Origin: Halomonas sp. H10-9-1
Lineage (GTDB): Bacteria; Pseudomonadota; Gammaproteobacteria; Pseudomonadales; Halomonadaceae
DNA length: 64,000 nt
NCBI RefSeq assembly: GCF_040147005.1
Contig: NZ_JAMSHO010000001.1
Span: 496,001-560,000 of the forward strand
Direction of reading: 5' to 3'
Part shown: piece after piece, positions 58,959 through 64,000 of the stretch
Layout: the number at the start of each line of letters is the position of its first letter
Numbering within the stretch: the stretch's first letter is position 1
The notes under the pieces: model-generated
Told to the model about the DNA's origin: nothing
What the model saw: the letters and a program-made list of their open reading frames with translations, nothing else
Database searches by the model: none
Program-made: the position numbers and the translations under genes

Positions 58959-58987
58959 CGAAGGGCCCTATCCCATAGGGCCCTTCG
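58959..58987. terminator. Shared terminator of purC and trmO
   Basis: A perfect 13-bp inverted repeat (CGAAGGGCCCTAT / ATAGGGCCCTTCG) with loop CCC. The stem contains the last codons and the TAG stop of trmO. CTATTTC follows on the purC strand. Confidence 0.75.
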
Positions 58988-59741
58988 CTATTTCTGCCGG
59001 GACGATATCCACCACCTCCAGGGTGGTAGTGCCGTCGGCGGTCGCCACGGCCTGAAAGCGCACGTCCAGGTCGCGCAGGCGCACGCCGTAGCGGCGTGCC
59101 TCGCCGCCGTTTCGATAGGCCGGCCGGGGGTCCTGGCTCAGCACTTCCTCGATCAAGGCGCGCAGCGAGGCGCCGTCCTCCCGCCTGGCCAGCGCCGTCT
59201 CGGCCGCGCGGGTGAAGTGCACCGCCAGCCTGTCTGGGGCCTCGGGGGCGAAGCCCGCGCGGGCCTCGGGCCTGGCCTCGGCCCAGGGCAGGTAGGGCTT
59301 GATATCGAGCACCGGGGTGCCGCTCACCAGGTCGGCGCCGGCGAGTTGCAGCCTGACACCGCGGCGGGTGTCGATCCCGAGCAGTTCGACCAGCGACAGC
59401 CCCAGACGGTTGGGGCGGTGAGTGCTGCGGCTGGCGAAGACCCCGATCTGGCGGTTGCCTCCCAGGCGTGGCGGCCGCACCAGCGGTGACCAGCCCTCGG
59501 GCCCGGCTCGTTCAGGGCTGAGGTGGAAGAGGAAGGTGAGCCACAGATGGCTGAACGCCTCCAGCCCGCGCACTGCCAGCGGGTCGTCGTAGGGAGGCAG
59601 TAGCCGGAGCGTGGCGCGGGCCGACGGCGCCAGGCCGGGCTGACGAGGCACGCCAAACTTGTCGGGGAAGTCGCTCTCAATGACGCCGAGCGGCGACAGG
59701 GTGACGTCGGGGAGGGGGGCAGGATCGTTCATGGCCAGCAT
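58968..59741 (-). CDS. trmO: tRNA (N6-threonylcarbamoyladenosine(37)-N6)-methyltransferase TrmO
   Basis: TrmO methylates t6A37 to m6t6A37 in certain tRNAs with SAM. The 257-residue product has the family pattern: GVIESDFPDKFGVPRQPGL, HLWLTFLFHLSPE, GVFASRSTHRPNRLGLSLVELL and DIKPYLPWAE. The C-terminal part is the usual domain of the two-domain form. The stop lies within a perfect terminator stem. An internal ATG at 59732 could be the start. It is divergent from the GNAT gene by about 90 bp. Confidence 0.92.
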   Translation of the reverse strand: MLAMNDPAPLPDVTLSPLGVIESDFPDKFGVPRQPGLAPSARATLRLLPPYDDPLAVRGLEAFSHLWLTFLFHLSPERAGPEGWSPLVRPPRLGGNRQIGVFASRSTHRPNRLGLSLVELLGIDTRRGVRLQLAGADLVSGTPVLDIKPYLPWAEARPEARAGFAPEAPDRLAVHFTRAAETALARREDGASLRALIEEVLSQDPRPAYRNGGEARRYGVRLRDLDVRFQAVATADGTTTLEVVDIVPAEIAKGPMG

Positions 59742-59833
59742 TATGCCTGGCCCCCGGCGGGGCGGCGACCACAGTTGGCCTGCCGGCTGGCGTTGTGTAG
59801 TCTTTCGGCAACATCCAGCGTCGCGAGATTTTC

Positions 59834-60373
59834 ATGAACGAGACTGTAGCAGCGTCGGGCGATGCGCCCCCGCGTCGCCGTGGTCCGCGGATTCGCTATC
59901 GCGAGGCCCTGGCGCGAGACGCCGGTGATCAGGCCGAGGTCTTCCACCATGCCGTGATGCAGGGCGCCGCGGCGCACTACACTCGGGAGCAGCGTGAGGC
60001 CTGGGCCTCGGCACTGCCACGAGATGCCAGCGCCTGGGCGGCGCGCCAGGCCCTCTACACCACCCTGGTGGCGGATTGTGATGGTCGCTGCGTGGGCTTC
60101 CTCGAGCTGGAACCCCACAGTGGGCGTATCGTGACGCTCTATGTCTGGCCGTCCCTGGCGCGGCGCGGCATCGGGGCGACGCTGCTGGTCCATGCCGAGC
60201 GCTTGCTGATCGAGCGGGGGCTGGGCCGTGCCAGCATCGAGGCGAGCCTGATGCTGGCCGAGGGCCTCGTGCGCCGCGGCTGGCGTGACCTGGGCGAGGA
60301 GTGGGTTGAGCGCGGTGGGGAGCGGCTGTCGCGCCACCGCCTGGAGCGGTCGCTGGTGGCGCTGGAAACCTGA
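59834..60373 (+). CDS. GNAT family N-acetyltransferase
   Basis: A 179-residue GNAT protein. The acetyl-CoA motif A is VTLYVWPSLARRGIGATLLVHAE (key residues R-R-G-I-G-A), preceded by the strand RCVGFLELEP. The N-terminal 30 residues are basic and low in complexity. Its substrate is unknown. ATG with GCGAGATTTTC upstream gives a weak Shine-Dalgarno, so translation may be modest. It converges on nadC. Confidence 0.82.
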   Translation: MNETVAASGDAPPRRRGPRIRYREALARDAGDQAEVFHHAVMQGAAAHYTREQREAWASALPRDASAWAARQALYTTLVADCDGRCVGFLELEPHSGRIVTLYVWPSLARRGIGATLLVHAERLLIERGLGRASIEASLMLAEGLVRRGWRDLGEEWVERGGERLSRHRLERSLVALET

Positions 60374-60393
60374 AGGCACCTCCCCGCTGGCGC

Positions 60394-61332
<939 letters not shown>

Positions 61333-61345
61333 TCAGGGGAGACGC

Positions 61346-61915
61346 ATGGCAATCGAACAGGGTTGGTTGGCTTCGGCGCGGCGGGTGCCATCCCCCAACT
61401 GCGATGAGCGGCCGCAAGGCGAGGTGTCGCTGCTGGTGCTGCACTCCATCAGCTTGCCACCCGGGGAGTTCGGCGGAGAGCATATCGAGAGACTGTTCAC
61501 CAATCGCCTGGATCCCGACGCTCATCCCTTCTTCGCTTCCATCCGGGAGCTGCGTGTCTCGGCCCACCTGCTGATTCGCCGCGATGGCGAGTGCGTGCAG
61601 TTCGTGCCGTTCCAGCGCCGCGCCTGGCACGCCGGGCGCTCGTGCTGGCGCGACGGCGATCGCTGGCGCCATGCCCTCAATGACTTCGCCATCGGCATCG
61701 AGCTGGAGGGCAACGAGGTCTCGGCCTACTCCAGCGCACAGTATGAATGCCTGGCCGGGGTGACCCTCGACCTCTTCGCCGCTTATCCGGCGCTGGACCC
61801 GTTGCGAGTCACCGGCCACGCACGGGTAGCGCCACTGCGCAAGAGCGATCCGGGGCCCGCCTTCGACTGGGCCTACTATCGCCAGCGGCTTGCCGGCCGC
61901 GAGTGCGTCGAATGA
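61346..61915 (+). CDS. ampD: 1,6-anhydro-N-acetylmuramyl-L-alanine amidase AmpD
   Basis: A cytosolic zinc amidase that recycles peptidoglycan by cleaving anhydro-muropeptides; loss leads to beta-lactamase induction where AmpR/AmpC exist. The 189-residue product has the zinc ligands in LLVLHSISLPPGEFGG and the later GHARVAPLRKSDPGPAFDWAYY, and the SAHLLIRRDGECVQFVPFQRRAWHAGRS core (key part RRAWHAGRS). Family length fits. Divergent from nadC. Confidence 0.95.
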   Translation: MAIEQGWLASARRVPSPNCDERPQGEVSLLVLHSISLPPGEFGGEHIERLFTNRLDPDAHPFFASIRELRVSAHLLIRRDGECVQFVPFQRRAWHAGRSCWRDGDRWRHALNDFAIGIELEGNEVSAYSSAQYECLAGVTLDLFAAYPALDPLRVTGHARVAPLRKSDPGPAFDWAYYRQRLAGRECVE

Positions 61916-62091
61916 GCCTCCTTGGGAGCCCTCCCCCTGAGCCGCATCAGCAGCAAGGGGGGAGAGTAGTCAAACGGTAGTTTAGCTACATCTCCTTGAC
62001 CTTCGTCGAGTTTCCCACCTGAGGTGCCGCTAACCCGTTGTGTTGCGGTGCGGTGAGGATTATGTGGAAATCCATTCCATGTAAACTTGCT

Positions 62092-62120
62092 TTGGCAGGA
62101 GGCGAGGTATACGGTATCTT
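62092..62120 (+). promoter_or_regulatory. Predicted sigma-70 promoter for aceE
   Basis: TTGGCA (62092-62097) and TATCTT (62115-62120) separated by 17 bp. The predicted start near 62127 leaves a leader of about 137 nt. The rest of 61916-62263 has no gene; no convincing PdhR site was seen by eye. Confidence 0.55.
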
Positions 62121-62177
62121 TTGCACAGAAACGACGGTTTTTTTGGGTCGTGACGTAATAAAATTACACAGTAACCG

Positions 62178-62215
62178 GGGTGCGTTGTCTCTCTGAGGAG
62201 AGGGCACCCTGTTTT
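62178..62215 (+). promoter_or_regulatory. Leader hairpin of aceE (attenuator-like)
   Basis: GGGTGC (62178-62183) pairs with GCACCC (62204-62209), enclosing CTCTC-TGAG-GAGAG; TGTTTT follows. It lies about 50 nt before the aceE ATG, inside the presumed leader, and resembles a weak intrinsic terminator. Confidence 0.5.
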
Positions 62216-62263
62216 CCGCGCGCAGCGGGCACGCAACATCCATCGTCATTCGGAGAGACGTCT

Positions 62264-64000
62264 ATGAGTCTGGAGGCAAGAGAGGATCTCGATCCGGTCG
62301 AGACCGCGGAGTGGCTGGAATCCCTCGAATCGGTCCTGGATCATGAGGGCGAGGAGCGTGCCCGGCACCTGCTCACGCGCCTGGCCGACCGCCTGCGGCG
62401 CGACGGGACGCAGCCCCCCTTCTCGGCGACCACGCCGCACCGCAACACCATTCCGGTGCATCGTGAGGCACCGATGCCGGGCGATCTCTTCATGGAGCGC
62501 AAGATCCGCTCGATGATCCGCTGGAACATGGCGGCGATGGTCACCCGGGCCAACCGCAAGCACAAGGGCATCGGCGGCCACCTGGCCAGCTACATGTCCA
62601 GTGCGACACTCTATGAAGTGGGCTTCAACCACTTCTTCCGGGCCGCCAACGGCGATTTCATGGGTGACCTGGTGTTCATCCAGGGGCACAGCTCCCCGGG
62701 CATCTATGCCCGCGCCTTCCTCGAGGGGCGGCTGACCGAGGAGCAGATGGACAACTATCGCCAGGAGGTCGATGGCAATGGTCTGTCGTCCTACCCGCAC
62801 CCCTGGTTGATGCCCGATTTCTGGCAGCTGCCCACCGTGTCCATGGGCCTTGGCCCGATCATGGCCATCTACCAGGCCCACGTGATGAAGTACCTCGACC
62901 AGCGCGGCCTGAAGCCGATGCAGGATCGCAAGATCTGGTGCTTCATGGGCGACGGCGAGTGTGACGAGCCGGAGTCCCTGGGGGCCATCCACCTGGCCAG
63001 CCGCGAACAGCTCGACAACCTGATCTTCGTGGTCAACTGCAACCTGCAGCGCCTCGATGGCCCGGTACGCGGCAACTCGCGCATCATGGACGAGCTCGAG
63101 GGGGTCTTTCGTGGCGCCGGCTGGAACGTGCTCAAGGTGGTCTGGGGCCGCCTGTGGGATCCGCTCTTCGAGAAGGACAAGAAGGGCATCCTGCAGAAGG
63201 TCATGGACGAGACCGTCGATGGCGAGTATCAGAACTACAAGGCCAACGGCGGCGCCTATACCCGGGAGAACTTCTTCGGCAAGTACCCCGAGACCGCCGA
63301 GATGGTCAAGGACTTGTCCGACGAGGATATCTGGAAGCTCAACCGCGGCGGTCACGACCCGTTCAAGGTCTATGCGGCCTATCACCAGGCGGTGAATCAC
63401 GCCAACGGCCGACCCACCGTGGTGCTGGCGCACACCGTCAAGGGCTATGGCCTGGGTGCCGACGGTGGCGAGGCCGATAACGAGGCCCACCAGGTCAAGT
63501 CCATCGACGACCCGGAGGTGCTCAAGCGCTTCCGCGACCGCTTCGGCATCCCGGTTTCCGACGAAGCGATCGAGCATGAGATCCCCTACTACAAGCCGGC
63601 CGACGACACCCCGGAGATGCGCTACATGCACCTCCAGCGTGAACGCCTCGGTGGCTACCTGCCGGCACGCCAGCACGACTTCGAGCCGCTGGATATCCCT
63701 GGCCTGGACGACAAGGTCTTCGCCAGCCAGCTGGGTGGCTCGAAGGGGCGCGAGGTGTCTACCACCATGACCTTCGTGCGGATTCTCAATGGGCTGGTGA
63801 AGGACAAGTCGTTCGGCAAGCAGGTGGTGCCGATTGTGCCCGACGAGGCCCGCACCTTCGGCATGGAGGGCATGTTCCGCCAGCTGGGCATCTACAGCCC
63901 CGGTGGCCAGAAGTATGAGCCCATGGACAAGGGCCAGCTGATGTTCTATCGCGAGGACAAGGCCGGTCAGGTCCTCGAGGAGGGCATCAACGAGGCGGGC
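62264..64000 (+). CDS. aceE: Pyruvate dehydrogenase E1 component, 5' part (continues beyond window)
   Basis: The homodimeric E1 of the pyruvate dehydrogenase complex, which decarboxylates pyruvate with thiamine diphosphate. The first 579 residues (of about 890) are in the window. Visible are RKIRSMIRWNMAAMVTRANR, GGHLASYMSSATLYEVGFNHFF (key part GGHLASYMSSATLYE), the thiamine-diphosphate motif GDGECDEPESLGA with the NCNLQRLDGPVRGN continuation and the KGYGLG and RTFGMEGMFRQLGIYSPGGQKYEP (key part ARTFGMEGMFRQ) segments. ATG 62264 follows CGGAGAGA. The other complex genes are expected beyond the window. Confidence 0.96.
   Translation, partial: MSLEAREDLDPVETAEWLESLESVLDHEGEERARHLLTRLADRLRRDGTQPPFSATTPHRNTIPVHREAPMPGDLFMERKIRSMIRWNMAAMVTRANRKHKGIGGHLASYMSSATLYEVGFNHFFRAANGDFMGDLVFIQGHSSPGIYARAFLEGRLTEEQMDNYRQEVDGNGLSSYPHPWLMPDFWQLPTVSMGLGPIMAIYQAHVMKYLDQRGLKPMQDRKIWCFMGDGECDEPESLGAIHLASREQLDNLIFVVNCNLQRLDGPVRGNSRIMDELEGVFRGAGWNVLKVVWGRLWDPLFEKDKKGILQKVMDETVDGEYQNYKANGGAYTRENFFGKYPETAEMVKDLSDEDIWKLNRGGHDPFKVYAAYHQAVNHANGRPTVVLAHTVKGYGLGADGGEADNEAHQVKSIDDPEVLKRFRDRFGIPVSDEAIEHEIPYYKPADDTPEMRYMHLQRERLGGYLPARQHDFEPLDIPGLDDKVFASQLGGSKGREVSTTMTFVRILNGLVKDKSFGKQVVPIVPDEARTFGMEGMFRQLGIYSPGGQKYEPMDKGQLMFYREDKAGQVLEEGINEAG

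Noticed and set aside
62246..63676. Antisense ORF opposite aceE
   Set aside because: The plus-strand frame encodes a clear pyruvate dehydrogenase E1 that runs off the window; the antisense product is a shadow.

Overview
The window looks like chromosome of a GC-rich gammaproteobacterium of the Halomonas/Chromohalobacter type (Halomonadaceae). This is an inference from the high GC of the housekeeping genes, the protein resemblances and the gene order (smc-zipA-ligA, scpA-scpB-rluB, dapA-bamC, guaB-guaA, glrK-qseG-glrR). No rRNA operon and no CRISPR array was seen. Two identical tRNA-Lys(UUU) genes are present.

Region 1 (1-25,400) is mostly core: end of smc, zipA, ligA, yheU, mnmC, yciI, rnm, yciO, a K+ channel, a CYTH triphosphatase, a DUF47-pit phosphate uptake pair, argA, the glrK-qseG-glrR two-component operon, a peroxiredoxin, xseA, guaB and guaA. 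Two places stand out. (a) From about 2,880 to 5,430 the ligA locus is AT-rich and unlike its surroundings. It encodes a divergent 785-residue LigA with extra segments, overlapping a second gene that joins a SWIM zinc finger to a BRCT domain whose last part is host-like. It reads as a foreign ligase cassette recombined into the native ligA. (b) The 785-bp gap before glrK holds three GlrR-type dyads, an IHF-like site, a near-perfect sigma-54 promoter (GG-N10-GC) and a strong intrinsic terminator. This is the layout expected of a GlmY-like small RNA.

Region 2 (25,400-43,250) is accessory. A zeta-toxin/small-protein pair lies directly behind guaA and is followed by a degenerate copy of the guaA 3' end. 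Then comes a pile-up of insertion sequences (two complete IS21-family elements, ISAs1, IS1380, IS110, an IS3 fragment and an IS1380/istB chimera) around a MFS-cupin-SDR-RibD-like cluster and an AraC/TSUP pair. One RibD/DHFR-family gene is cut by two IS21-family elements, one of which carries a nested ISAs1. Clean 6-, 7- and 10-bp target duplications allow the ancestral reading frame to be rebuilt exactly.

Region 3 (43,250-64,000) is again core: an AraC regulator/cytochrome P460 pair, a dicarboxylate symporter, rlmA, ychJ, a cold-shock gene, scpA-scpB-rluB, two tRNA-Lys, nadA, a perfect 12-copy heptamer repeat, bepA, tusA-like/perM-like, bcp, dapA-bamC-MBL-purC, trmO, a GNAT gene, nadC, ampD and the start of aceE, which runs off the window end.
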